Shown: piece after piece, positions 46,440 through 58,643 of the stretch
Layout of the letters: the number at the start of each line of letters is the position of its first letter
How positions within the stretch are numbered: the stretch's first letter is position 1
NCBI RefSeq assembly: GCF_009730915.1
Contig: NC_052474.1
Span: 13,551,501 to 13,615,500 of the forward strand
Source of the DNA: Dioscorea cayenensis subsp. rotundata
Taxonomy: Eukaryota > Streptophyta > Magnoliopsida > Dioscoreales > Dioscoreaceae
Direction of reading: 5' to 3'
DNA: 64,000 bases
Translations under genes and position numbers: made by a program
Notes under the pieces: generated by a model
Database searches by the model: none
Told to the model about the DNA's origin: nothing
Seen by the model: only the letters and a program-made list of their open reading frames with translations

Positions 46440-47805
46440 GTCTTCTTTCTTTCATCAACACTTTCCTAATCAATTTTTTCATATTTGCCCTCAGTTTTAA
46501 AAGCTTTCTTAATTATTTTTTCACAATTTCCATCATCAATAATAGTATTGAACACCTTAGTTTTAATCAACTGATGGCTTTTGGGAGTTGACATTGTTTG
46601 CCTTAAAATATAAACTTGCCTCTCTTCTGCTTCATATTCTTCTTCTTCTTCACCATCTGGCTCACAAATAATCTCTTCATTCTTCTCTACAATGTTTACA
46701 GTCTTCCTCAAGGGACATTCATTTGATCTGTGTCTCGGTTGATTATATTTGAAACACTTCCCCACAGTAGGTTTGGCATATGGATTTTCTGTTCTTCTTA
46801 CATCTTTATCCTTCCCTTCTTTATCTACCGTCTCTACTGCCTTGTTTCGTCTATATTGGTTGTTGTTCTTATTACTACGATCTTCAAACTCTTTGGACTC
46901 TACGGCTTTGTAATCTTCATGGTTCCTCCTACCTTGCTCTTATTGCATTAACTCTGCCTTTAGGACCATACTCTTTGCCTCAAATAAAGTTCGGATAACT
47001 TGTAAACCGATTCTGTCTCTGAGTCCTGGCCTCAACCCCTTCAAAGACCTCCAAATACCTTGCAACCTGCTACCTTTCTGATTCAAGGAGGTTGTTTCTG
47101 TCAGTCAGTTTCATGAATTCCACAAAGTATTCATGGACAAACCGACTCCCCCTGTTGACAATGTTGGTATTGTTGAAACAGGATTTGCTTAAAATCTGGG
47201 GGTAGAAACTCCCTCTTCAATAAATATTTCATCTTGTACCAAGTTCGTACAGGATCTTTACCTTCTCGTTCTCTACTGGATTAAATCCATTCCCACCATG
47301 CAGATGCTCCCCCTTTCAAACGGTATGCTACTAATCAAACTCGTTTCTCTACAGGGGTCTCCATGTACTCAAAAAATCTGTCAATTTCCGCAATCCAATC
47401 CAAAAATTCTTCTATTGCCAAGCTTCCATTGAAACACGGGATATCCACTCTTAACCGGAAATCTTCACCATCCCTTTCAACACGCCCATAAATTTTTCTC
47501 TCCCTCTGGCCTTCATATGGTTAATGATGTCCGAACCAATTTGGTTCAAAATCATCTTCTTCCTTTGAATCTTCATATTGTATATGAATAGGGACAGGAC
47601 GACGTCTGTCAATAGGAACACCACGAGCCACCTCCACCCCTGGCCTTCTATTGTCATTCCGTCTCCTATGTGCATCAATTTGTAGAGCATCTAGATGATC
47701 TACAATTTTTTCAAAGCGCTCATCAAAATGTCAGAATCTGAGATCCATCTGTTGCTCTAAACGTCGCTCCAATTGTTGCAACACTTCATTCTCCAAATGA
47801 GCTCT
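46440..47805 (-). pseudogene. Ty3/gypsy gag pseudogene with zinc knuckle
   Basis: In the minus-strand order there is a basic N-terminal part (DAHRRRNDNRRPGVEVARG), then retrotransposon-gag signatures: GYPVFQWKL, the [24 protein letters not shown] region, and LTDRNNLLESER with QVARYLEVFEG. A CCHC-type knuckle follows at about 46710-46765 (CFKYNQPRHRSNECPLRK, in which the second cysteine position reads N). An acidic linker and the start of the aspartic protease region come next, with the catalytic D-[ST]-G replaced by IIDDGNCEK. Stops and frameshifts are frequent. It is clearly inactive. Confidence 0.8.
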
Positions 47806-48000
47806 AACCTGACGTAGCAGATACTCAGTTCTAATCCAAGAACTAACACTCAAATAAGACTAAACAAGAAAATTAATTTTAATTCATTGATCCCATTTCA
47901 CAAACCCTAAAACAAGTATTTATAGAGGTCTAAACTAGGGGACAAAATAGTAAATAAAATTAAAATAATTACATAATACTAGATAATTAAATTAAACTAA

Positions 48001-48937
48001 GGGCCCGTTTGGTGGACATGATAGGATATGGACGGATATGATATAAAGATTGGATAGGAGTAGGAAAGGATATGGGCATGATAAGCTATATCCTATCATT
48101 TGTTTGATGCGCACTAGATAAACCATCATATAGCATTTTGTTATCCTATTTTATATTTGAAGTGAACCGGATAATGACATAATATGATATGAATGATATG
48201 TAAATAGACAAAATTACCCTTTATAATATAGTTATATATCTTTTTTAAAAAAATACTTTTTTTTTTGGATTTTTCCTTAATGATTTATTTATCGGTATAT
48301 TTTAAATTTTAAAAAAATAAATAACTTATATATAATGTCCACAAATATATAGATTGCAATATCACCAACTTGAAAATATTGTAATCCATACCAATTTTTT
48401 TGGAGAAAAATCATACACAAAGTTATCAACATAGCATAAAGCTAAACTAACAAACTCAATAATGGAAAATAAATAGATCACATCAAAATCAATTTGAAAA
48501 AAAATCATTGAACTAGAGAAACTAAAAATAAAACATGATTAAAAAAGAGATTTAGATGAAAAATAATCTACTCAAGCACGAGATCGAAGTAGAAACACTT
48601 TAACTGCTCCTACTTAAATAGTGAAATTAGTGTCATATCTAGTTGTTGACAAGTTTTTTGTCCCAAGCATTAAGATCAAAAGAAGATATACAATGAAACC
48701 CTAGTTTAGGGAGAGTAACCAAATAATAGGACAAAAAGGTAAATTTATTTTTTATCATATCCCCCCAGTTTCTATCCTAACTCCCCCCATAGAATTCATT
48801 ATCATGTGGGCGGCATGATAAAGTGAGCCAATAAGATAAGACTATCACATCCTATTGGCACACCAAACAAAGGATAGTAGCAGGATATGATAGTCTATCA
48901 TATCTTTTCGTTCTTATCATGTCCACCAAACGGGCCC
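48001..48937. mobile_element. PIF/Harbinger-like non-autonomous element (TSD TAA)
   Basis: 937 bp with 23-bp perfect terminal inverted repeats starting GGGCCCGTTTGGTGGACATG, inserted in the right LTR of the gypsy element. TAA is duplicated at 47998-48000 and 48938-48940. The sister LTR (around 46145-46165) retains the uninterrupted site ACTAAATAACTAATAAAAC, proving insertion and the 3-bp duplication. Subterminal GATAGGATATG/CATATCCTATC motifs repeat near both ends. No transposase frame is present. GGGCC..GTTTGG ends with TAA/TTA duplication are typical of Harbinger superfamily. Confidence 0.85.
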
Positions 48938-49024
48938 TAAATAACTAATAAAACTAAGATAATTACAAAATACCAAGATAATTTAAAATACTAAAAATAT
49001 TAGACACTATGTTGCGACAGTTGT

Positions 49025-49689
49025 GAGAAAGTCTTGTATGTTTTTCTTTCCCTATGGAAAGCTGAGATTTTTCTTATGAAACTATTCTGTGCCATGTAAT
49101 AAATCCAAGTGTTCTGATAAGAACAACAAAAATTTGAAGCTTTTTGGTTTGAATATGGTGTGCAATCAGAACATTGAATATTGTTAGATGTAAGATGTTA
49201 CTTTGTTGATATTATGTTAAGTCTTTAGATTGAATTGCTAATTTATATAGTGCTAAGATTGGATCCTAAAGTTAATGAGCATCATCTTTGTAATGTAAGT
49301 CTTTATTAGATTCATGTGCTTTTGTTTTATTTATCCGTATTTTTATTGGTTTTTTTTCCCGGCTTAGCCTCACCCTTGTATATTTGCCAAAATGCATGGC
49401 TTCCAGGTGTTTTTTTTTAAATTTATTTTTTCTCACACTACATCCTCAACCATGCTTTGCATAGAAGTCAAACACCAAACATTTTGCATGAAAATTAATT
49501 ACACTACTACTCAACTATTACAACAATGGTTCTAGGCCATTTCATTTATCAAAGTGACATGGAGCTATTTTGCTTGTTTTGAAGTTTTTGAAGCCTTCGG
49601 TGTTCACAAGGATACTTTTTAATTTTTTTATAAAAAAATTTGTGTTAGATTTTAATTTTTTATTATAGTTGAAAATTTTTTCAAAAACC
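49025..49689. other. gene-free interval
   Basis: No gene or repeat boundary is recognised. Confidence 0.4.
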
Positions 49690-50030
49690 CTAGTGATTTT
49701 TCTAGTTTTTGCAAAATAGGGATAGAAGTTAATAACTATGTGTTTCTTTAGCTAGTAACAAAAAGAAAAAACCATTAACAAGTGTTAACTCATAGGGGTA
49801 AAATTGTTATTTCATTTAAAAGCTGTCTTTTATGCATAAAAGGTTTTTTAAATGAATTGATGATTTTACCCATATGGGTTAACACCGTTAAGGATTTATT
49901 TTAATAGTTTTTCCTTCTTTTTTTTTGTAATTGTAAAAACTGCAAAGTTTAAAAAAGAAAAAAAAACAAACAAACAAACAAACTTTTGTCCTTATTTCAC
50001 AAAATTGGGAAACCATAAGTTTTTTTTTAA
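49690..50030. mobile_element. foldback/MITE-like element
   Basis: The sequence folds around the 16-bp perfect palindrome CTTTTATGCATAAAAG (49827-49842). The left arm GTGTTAACTCATAGGGGTAA pairs with the right arm TTACCCATATGGGTTAACAC. The outer parts (TTTTTGCAAAATAGGGATAG against CTTATTTCACAAAATTGGG) pair more loosely. No coding capacity. The outer boundary is approximate. Confidence 0.6.
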
Positions 50031-50039
50031 TTTTTCCTA

Positions 50040-50069
50040 TTATTATTATTACTATTATTATTATTATTA
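50040..50069. repeat. (TTA)n microsatellite, left flank of the TIR element
   Basis: Short, imperfect ATT/TTA tract immediately left of the terminal inverted repeat at 50079. Confidence 0.8.
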
Positions 50070-50078
50070 CAAGTAATA

Positions 50079-53000
50079 ATATGTAGGTCTAATAAAATTA
50101 CTTAATAATGTGGATGCCTCGGCGAGATTGTATGCCATAGTTAAGGGGCTAATTAAGGGTGTGTCAGATGAAAGAGATTTCAAAGTTACAATGGCAGCGT
50201 CGAAGCAGTGAATGGCAAAGGGTAGAAAAGACAGGGCAATTAGCACATGAAGGCAACGGAGTAGGTGGAAAAGAAGAGAAAGGTGGCTTCAAAGGTCATG
50301 GCGATGTAAATCACAGGAGAAGCGGAGGCAAAAAAGTGTTATAACCTCATTTTCTAAGCCTTCTTCTGTAGTGTTTTCAGCCCAACAATGTAGATTTTAT
50401 TCCGCACTGTAATAACTGGTGGTATTGTAGCAACAATAGATTTTCTTTAAAAGCTTCAGCCCTTTTCTCCTCCAATGTTATCTTCCTTCAATGGGCTGCA
50501 AACCCTAGCCCCCTCTTTGTTCATCTTCTTTCCCTTGATGGTTATAGGTAAGTAACCTTGTGTTTCATTTAAATTTCAAATTTTATTTCTTGATCTTAAC
50601 CCTAGGGAAGTTAGGATGCTTCATCCCCTTGTTCTCTCTTGTTTTCATTAGGTTTATAGAAGTAAGGCGGAGGAGGAGATTTCAGATGAGTGGGCTAACC
50701 AAACCCTTATTGATCTCTTTTTAACTCTTGTATGATGTATTGTTTTGGTTTGGTGTTGATTTGGCATGATGTTGTCGGAACCTTGGTTTTGTTTTGTTAG
50801 AGTATCATACCATGTTTAATTAGGAGATCTCCAAGAATTTATTTGATGATTTTATTCGATATTTAAGGTTTTGTTTATATATTTTGGCTTCTTATTATTT
50901 TATTTGCCAAGATTCATTATGTGTTACTTAGTAAACTCTATACTTGATGTTAACTTAATTTATGACAATTGAAGACCTTTGGGAGATTCATTGCGATTTA
51001 TATAAGAGAATTAAGCGGATCTCATGTATTAGACAGGGTGATTAGCCCATTTCTAGTTGAATAAAAATGTTTGAAGAATGGTGTATGTAAATGGGTTATA
51101 TTTATGTGTTATGTTAGAAGTAATGTGTGGAGATTTGGTTAATGCATGTGAGCCATTTGATAAAATGCTCTTGAGTATTTAATGTAAACAATGATCAAAG
51201 GATTGTGAGAAATGTTGATAGAAAAATGATGTTAATGGACTGGAGATGTGTTTAGAGGAATTAGGATGGCTGTAAATGCATAGTGTTGTTATTGAATGTT
51301 TGAGTTTGGGCACCTTGTATATGTTGACAAACTTGGAATGTATGGTAGTTGCTTGAAATTGTGTTCATCGGAAGGAGTTTAGGAGGAAAATACATGGATG
51401 TATTTGTGATTTTGTGCATGAATCAATAAGAGTAGAAGAAGGAAATGTGTGTGTTAGCATTGGGGAAAGTATGTTTTTTAGAGCAAAGTGTTGGGTTATT
51501 AAGAGATATAGATGCAAGAGAGTTTATAGCTAAATTTAGTAGAATGAGTAAAAGAAGTTGGTTAAATTATAAGTATTGAGAAAAGCTAAAGATGTCATGG
51601 TGTATATATATCTATGGATACTAGGATTTTAAATGGGTTTTATAGGGTTTTATGCTCATGATTGGGTTACATATTCCATGGAAGGTTTTGAGGTTAATTA
51701 AGGTGCATATGGTTAAATCAAGGATCAATAGGGGTGTGTACAGGCGCTATGCAGGCTGCATGGACTTGGTTGAAAACCATGTGGGCAACCATGCAAGCTG
51801 CATGGAAGGCCACATGACACTGTAGCATTACTGTATTACTGACTCAATTTCTTTAATCATTTTTCCGGAGTTGAATTTTGGATAAATCTAACTTCTATAA
51901 TATTAGGGTGAGTTAGTATTGGGTTTTGTTATGTAAATCTATAGATTTAAACCTAGGAAAAATTAGAGTATGGATTTTAATGAGGCGATGGATTATTCTT
52001 ATTTGAAGGCAAATTTACTTATTTGTCGAGAAGTTTGTTTAATTATTGTTAAAGTAAACCAAAAATCTTGGTGAAAGAAGACTTGTAGTGAATTTTTATT
52101 GACCGTTAGGAATGATTGTATTTATGATGGATCTTGGGGTTAGTTGAGTTATAATGTGCATTCAAGATTATCTTGATGTAATGGATTTGGAAATATAATA
52201 GTGATGAACTATCTTGTTAGAATTAGTAGAAGTAGAAGATCGGAATGAAGGTTTATAAGAATAGTTAAGTTCAAGCTCGCCTATGTCTCTCTAGTTATAA
52301 TCTTTTCAAGTATGGGAGATGACAAGGTTACCATATTATTTCGAGTAAGAAGTCTTTGAATGAATTAATGACCCTTAAAGAGAGACAACATAATTGGGTA
52401 ATGATATTTAAATCCTAACTTGTGTATTTGTGTTTATGGTCATGATGTTGATATTAAATGTGGGTTATTTATTATTATTGGAGTTGATAGAAGGACTAGT
52501 GGAGGATTAACACTAGAGTAGTGTGGCTCGGCAAGTTTGTGAGTGGGATTATTGGTTACATGAAATATGATGTCATGCATGACTTTGCTATATTTGATTT
52601 TCATCCACTTCAAATGATATTTTATCTTGATAAAGGTTTCCTTAAAAATTATTTATGATTCTTGAAATTGTTATTTTGATCTTAGATGATTTCGTTGAAG
52701 AGATTGCAAGTATGCATTACTTGTGTTTGCAAAACCTTGTTTCTTGAAATGTGTATTTAAATGTTGAATACAAGTGACTTTGATTTTTGAGAAAGAATAT
52801 TGTTTCATGTTGAAACTTGTGTTTACAAGAGTCGATGTTTCTAAATTACTCACTCTCTGAGTGGGGGCATGTTTATGTGAAAATTATGAAATCCTGTTGA
52901 GATTTCGGCACATTATGATGATTTATATATCCGGCCTTCATGCGGTATTATGGTTTGATGGTTTTGATGGTGACATGGGGTCACATTGCACTACCTACTG

Positions 53001-54105
53001 TAGTAAGAGAGTATCCACGGTCCGACCTAGTTGGGGTGGCGTGGAGAACTCCGTTGAAATTCGCCCTTTCAGGAGGCATGTAGAAAACCTGAAAGGTGTG
53101 CCATGCTCTCGGTGCCCGGAGTCACCACGCGGGTGTCCCAAACGCCAAGAGATGCTTATCTTGGTGGTTCCAAATCTAGCCATGGTCATGGTTAGAGATG
53201 GAGGGTTTGTTGAGGCTATCTATTACATTGATGGTTTTGACATGGTTTTCATAAAGCATTGTTTCCATGAGTTTGTTGGAAATTTGATGTTTACTTGAAA
53301 AGAAATTTATTTTGATCAACTCATGTTATGAAAATGGTATTATTTGTGTATATTCATTCATGTATGTTGTATCATGCCTTACCTTTACTTACTGTGTTCA
53401 TTCTTGAATGTTGTGATTTATACTATCATTTTGGGAAGGTATAAGTAACACATTTCCATATTTGATGGTATTTATGAGTTTTTCAATTGCTTTCACCCGC
53501 TCACTAAGTAACCGAGTTATTCAGCCTCTCTTCTTCTATTTTTTTTCAAGTGTTGGACTTTCAGGTTGTTGTCGTTTCCTCATATTTTTCCTGAAAAGCT
53601 TTTATTCTTTTGTATTGTTATACAGTATTAAAATTGTAGAATATTGTTATGTCTTTCACATTATCATCTTGTTTAGCGTAGGTTTTTCAGGGCTTTGGAG
53701 ATTATATTGAGGACAAGATACCAAGCAACCTTACAGTAGTTCAAGGTTAGGAAGACTTGTATCCCCTACTTGAAAGTATTGTGGCAGTTGTTGCTTACTC
53801 AACCATGGGTCGGGGCTTGACAAAAGGTGTGAATGAGAGGGAAGGGAAAGCAACAAGTATGGCGGTGTGGAGGCAATACAAGAATGTGGGTGGAACTTGG
53901 TGGATTTAGTGCATATTTTAGGGGAAAGAATACCAAGCGAGGGAAATATGGGGTAAGCGGCATTGTCATGGCATCGTGGGACAAATGGTGGTCGATGAAA
54001 CCTTGTTTTTTTTATGGGAAATGATGATTAGGAAAGAGAGAGTAAATGATATGGATGGCAACCGAGCATCCATGTCATTATGTAATTTTATTAGGCCTAA
54101 ATATC
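50079..54105. mobile_element. terminal-inverted-repeat element split by a solo LTR
   Basis: The left end (ATATGTAGGTCTAATAAAAT, from about 50079) is complementary to the right end (54105 downward: ATATTTAGGCCTAATAAAAT) for about 50 bp, including ATGTGGATGC/ACATGGATGC. Both ends abut TTA microsatellites, so the insertion may have targeted a TTA tract. Without the solo LTR the element is about 540 bp and purine-rich in the middle (GGCAACGGAGTAGGTGG), with no recognisable protein. Superfamily unassigned. Confidence 0.5.
50337..53822 (+). mobile_element. solo LTR, Tekay/Del-like gypsy, about 3.5 kb
   Basis: It starts TGTTATAACCTCATTTTC and ends GGGTCGGGGCTTGACA, with AAAG on both outer sides (50333-50336 and 53823-53826; a fifth A is ambiguous). 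Inside are the signatures I associate with long Tekay-type LTRs: GTCCGACCTAGTTGGGGTGG, TGCCATGCTCTCGGTGCCCG, ACCACGCGGGTGTCC (53010-53140), and CTCACTAAGTAACCGAG near 53500. No internal domains. The open frame at 52861-53298 is LTR sequence, not a gene. Confidence 0.75.
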
Positions 54106-54106
54106 A

Positions 54107-54160
<54 letters not shown>
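54107..54160. repeat. (TTA)n microsatellite, right flank of the TIR element
   Basis: About 17 TTA units. A separate (TA)n lies at 54454-54480. Confidence 0.95.
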
Positions 54161-54162
<2 letters not shown>

Positions 54163-55559
54163 ACAGTAAGTATTGTTGAACAATTTTTAAAATCCATTGC
54201 CGTTTAATTTATTTATTATTTATATGTTCTTTAAAAATTAATTTTTTGAATCCATTCAACCACAATGTCTTTTAAAAAACATTTCTCATTCCACATATAA
54301 CTTTATTTGAGTTTCATGTACACGTATAAATATTTTAAACAAAATTAATCATCATTATTTTTTTTAGTTTTGGATAGAGAATAAATTTGTTCATTATACA
54401 TATTTTATTCTTATAATTTGGGTCTTAATAATTTATAAAAAAAATTACTTCAAGATATATATATATATATATATATATATGCTAATTAAACAATCATATT
54501 TATATATTGAATAATTTTGTGGGTATATATACATATATAATATTTAGTTGTAGAGATATGTAACCAAAAAATATCACCAATTATTTAGTTCAAAATAAAT
54601 ATTTATCAAATATTAACATCTTACATAATATGTATATCAGACATAATTATTGTAAATATACCATTTTAGCATTGTAGCAAGAGAAACTTAAAAAAAAATT
54701 AGTGCCCAAATTGATTTTACAAAATTTATAAATATTTTTTAAAACAAATTAAAACACAGTATATTTTAAAAAAGAAATGCAAGAATGCTTGCGGTTTCAA
54801 AAGTAAAAATTTAAAATATTTTTTAAAAAATAAATTTATTTTGAAAAATTAAAATTTAATAGATTTTAAAAAAAAAACTAAAGAGATAAATTGGTAATTA
54901 TCCCAAAAAATTATTTTTATTATAAAAACCACTAATTTGAGGAATCAAACAAGTGAGAATAAACCACATCTGGGTTTCATAGTAATTAATGTCAATGGCA
55001 TAACTAAGGACTAGATGAGATTTCAATCTCTTGGCGTTGGTGATTTTTAGTTATGCCATTGACAATTACGGAATCATGTCCTTAGAATCATTAAAACACA
55101 AAAAACACAATTTATTTTTTGAATTTTTTTTTTTAGTACATTTGAGTGCTCTGTACATTCTATTATACAGTAATAAAATGTTTTTATGGTCTTTCTGGCC
55201 AATAAAATTTTGACAAATAAAATTAATGTACTTCATCATTGTAAGAATAAAAAATAAATAAAAAAAAATTAAGGTTAAGGTTAAAAAAAAGTTAAAAACT
55301 CATTTTTATTTTAATGATGGATGTGATGGATCCTGGTCCAATGTAAAATCATAGTAAAATTATGTATTGCGAGTTTTTCAGGAAAATAATGAAATAAAAT
55401 GACATGACATGTAACATTAAATAATCATATTACAAAATTTATGGAGTAAAATAATTTTCTCAAATATTTTCCAAAACCCGGAAACCCAACCAAATAAGTA
55501 ATAACTACTACGTCAACCGAAATGACAAAAGTACCCCTGAAGTCTGAGAATGACGTCTT
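54161..55559. other. very AT-rich interval upstream of the 204-aa gene
   Basis: No gene. It contains a (TA)n at 54454-54480 and a hairpin at 54983-55069 whose arms read GTCAATGGCATAACTAA and TTAGTTATGCCATTGAC, resembling a small MITE. The promoter of the following gene lies in its 3' part; no clear TATA box was chosen. Confidence 0.5.
54983..55069. repeat. small inverted repeat, MITE-like
   Basis: The arms (about 23 bp, one 3-bp indel) flank a 40-bp loop: GTCAATGGCATAACTAA on the left, TTAGTTATGCCATTGAC on the right. It may be a tiny foldback element. Confidence 0.7.
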
Positions 55560-55696
55560 CCTCTTCCGTTTTCAGCTGAGAACGGAGAACGAAACAAACA
55601 AGATCAAACAAAGCTCGCAGCCTTCGCCGTAGCTCCCCAAGCTCGTATTTTTCTCATCGATCATCGGATCTCGCCGCAGGTTCTGGTTGGTAGGCG

Positions 55697-58643
55697 ATGG
55701 CATCCACGGCGGTGATGAAGGGGAGCGGGGGCGCGGCGAAGCCGAAGCCGGATGGGAAGGGGAAAGCTGTGCTGGCATCCCCCGAGGTGAAGAAGAAGGT
55801 TGAGGGCTCTGTGAAGCTAGGGTCGGATTCCAAGCAGAAATCTGTCACAGTGGTTACTAAATCGGAGGTAGATGAAGAAAAGATGCCATCTTTATATAGG
55901 GAGTTAATAAGATCTATCCATTTAGGGATTTGTTGATTTTGATGTTCTACTTTGATGGTTTTAGGGCGTGAATTTGTTTAATAAATTATGATAGATTTTG
56001 TATGGGTATGTTTTTCATGATTGTTATGCTTGGATTTTGCTGAAAATGTTTCTTTTTGGAGGATTGATTTGATTTATTAGTTGATTGCTTGTCAGGATAG
56101 TTTTCTTTGAATTAATAGTGGATAAAAACTGGAACTTTTTTTTTTTCCTTATTCAGGAGCCACAATGTAGCTTAGCTATTCATAGTTGCCAAAATCTTAT
56201 TAGAAATGGTTTCACAATTTGGCTGGCTATTTTGCCGCTCCTTTGAAGTTCTTCACTGTTTACCAAATTGAGTTTGATTCATTATGTTTCATATTAATCC
56301 ATGGTTTCTCTTGTGGCCCTTTTTTTTTTATTATTTGGTTTTATATCATCATATTTGATTTATTTTGTTCCTTAGTTCCAGCTGTTGCAACTTTGTGCTT
56401 ATTGGTTTCTTTATGTCTTTTCTTTCAATCTTCTATGTGGGAAAAAGGTCAAAGGAAATTCAGGTTCGCGTTCATCAAAAACACTCACGAAGACAACAAC
56501 TGTCAAAAGAAAAACTGAGAAGAAAGTTTATACTTTGCCAGGACAGAAGCATGATCCTCCCGAAGAGGTCTTTGATTTGCTGCTGAGCTTTAATCTGTCT
56601 CTTAACTTATTTTGGGCGAAGCTCAAGAGTTTATCTAATAACTATCCATTATATTGATCCTCTTTGCAGAGAGAACCTTTGAGGATATTCTATGAATCGT
56701 TGTCAAAACAGATTCCATCAAGTGAAATGGCAGAATTTTGGTATGTTTTGATGTTCTAATTATGAGTTTTTACTTCTTCATTTTTCCTTTCTTGCAATAT
56801 TGAACACCGGTTTCATTACTGATGTAATGCTTTTTTTATTTATTTATTTATTTTGTTATTCTGTAATATAGATTGTTTCTGGATGTGATTGAATAAAACT
56901 TGTTTTTGGTTTTCTTGATGTAAGCCATACAACAATGGCAAATAGTTTTCCTGTTGATCATGGATGACATTAAGCAAGTCGAGCTTTTGCTACATAGATG
57001 AACTAATGAAAAATTACTATTTTTAAGAAGTTTAATCTTTAAAAATCTTCATTAGGGGTCTCAGAATTGCAACTCTCTTGTGCATTGGATCATTCAATCC
57101 ATGTTTTCTTCAGCAGTTATATTTGAGAAGTTATTGGTTAAACATCTGACACTGATGAACAAGGTTGTGTAGATTTGAGCTTTGCTAGCATGCTTACCCT
57201 TCCAAATGGATTTGATTTTCCAATTATATCAAATTCACTTCGGAACTAGTTTCTATTTCCTTGAGTTAATTGCCCTTCACAAGCTAAACTAAATGAAATA
57301 TTACCTTCAAAAATTATAAGTGTAGGCCCTGAGAAGGGAGGGTAACTTCAGTCAACAACAAATTAATAATTAAGAGCAAGAGTTTGAGTAGACAGATCAA
57401 GGGTATTGTATATCTTCCTTACATATTTTTATTTTGACGCGTTTATGTGCTCATATATCAGAGGAAAGTGAAAATTGGCATGGAAACAGGAAGAAAAGAT
57501 TTGGGAATATCATGGTACAGGGTTGGTCACTGAGTTTTCAAAGTCAACTAGATAGTTGAGACTAAATTATGTGCACATGTGCCCATACAGCTTTGCTTGA
57601 ATTTGGAGGCTTTAACATGATTTTATCACTGTCCAAAGTCTGTGTTATGTTTGTGATATCATACTCCCAATGTATAATAGCATAATCATATATTTTCACA
57701 CAATTTGGGAGATCATGAGAAGAGAATTTTTATTAGCTTGTATTCAGATGAGGCTTAATATGCTATGAGGAAATGCCCTCTGGAAACAGTAATTTTTGTG
57801 GCAGAAATGATTCGAGGGCTATAAGAATTTTGGAATCCTCCAGTTTATCAATACTTATTTACTTGAAAAGGCCTATTGAACACAATAATAGAGCAGCTAG
57901 ATTAGAAATAAACATGAGATGTCTTTCATAATTTTACAGGATGATTAATAGCTTGCAGGTTGAGTGTAGAATGTGCAATCATGGGTAAGAGACTTCTTTG
58001 GGTAAAATAGAAGTTCTTTGATGTCAGTGTGATGTTCTGTTTATATATGCTTGTCCTTATTCTAGTCCATATTCTAATAACTCCTATCAATGAGATTTAG
58101 TTTTATGAAAACTGTATTTCTGATCTTTAATAAAACATTGGCAAAGGAAGTCAATGCAGATGCTTGGTTTATCTATCACCTGTATTCTCAAATCTGCATC
58201 TTATACCTTTTCTCTATTTGGAAACACCTTGTAAAAATTATCTCCATTCTGCAAAAAGCAACACGGTACATTCTCTGCATTTCAAAGTCATAGTTTTAAA
58301 TTATTTGGATCTCATTAAATTGTGCATTTGAAGCTGTGGATCTTTATCAAGTATGCCGGTATGTCATCAATTAACAATATTCACATGCAGGATGATGGAG
58401 CATGGTTTGCTGCCCCCTGATAAAGCAAAGAAAGCATATGAGAAAAAGCAGAGGAGGCAGCAGCAGCTTAGGACAGGAACTCCGATCAAATCTCCCCCGA
58501 TAAAGTCCTTCAAGTCTGAGAGACCAGAAAGCTCAAATAAATCTCAGGTCACGAAGAACGGAGATGCCAAAGTGAAGAAAAGAGTAAGCTACAGTGATGA
58601 CGATGATGACTTCATTGTGAAGGCCAAGAAGCCAAAGATATAA
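55697..58643 (+). CDS. conserved lysine-rich plant protein of unknown function, 204 aa, four exons
   Basis: Predicted coding exons are 55697-55867, 56448-56567, 56670-56740 and 58391-58643. All junctions are GT-AG and frames join exactly (57 + 40 codons, then 71 and 253 nt). The start is the first ATG after a GC-rich leader. The N-terminus is Lys/Ser/Gly-rich and disordered-looking. The most structured part is KVYTLPGQKHDPPEE, EPLRIFYESLSKQIPSSEMA and FWMMEHGLLPPDKAKKAYEK. The C-terminus has an acidic patch (SYSDDDDDF) followed by a basic KAKKPKI, which could be a nuclear signal. I recognise this as a family seen in many plants without assigned function, so no name is given. The third intron is 1650 bp. 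No defects seen. Confidence 0.85.

Larger units (their letters stand above)
45954..49019 (-). mobile_element. short-LTR Ty3/gypsy deletion derivative (gag only)
   Basis: Two direct repeats of about 270 bp, 45954-46227 and 47810-49019 (the latter split by a 937-bp insert), have ends TGACGCA...TGCGTCA and TGACGTA...TTGCGACA. The flanks GTAGT (45949-45953) and GTTGT (49020-49024) fit a target duplication with one change. Next to the right LTR the minus strand reads GGTTAGAGCTCATTTGG, a decayed primer site of the TGGTATCAGAGC type. The interior (46228-47809) has gag and a protease beginning but no reverse transcriptase or integrase, so pol was deleted. Confidence 0.8.

Noticed and set aside
52861..53298. 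145-residue open frame
   Set aside because: The sequence matches the GC-richer interior of a Tekay-type LTR (GACCTAGTTGGGGTGG type), so the frame is incidental.
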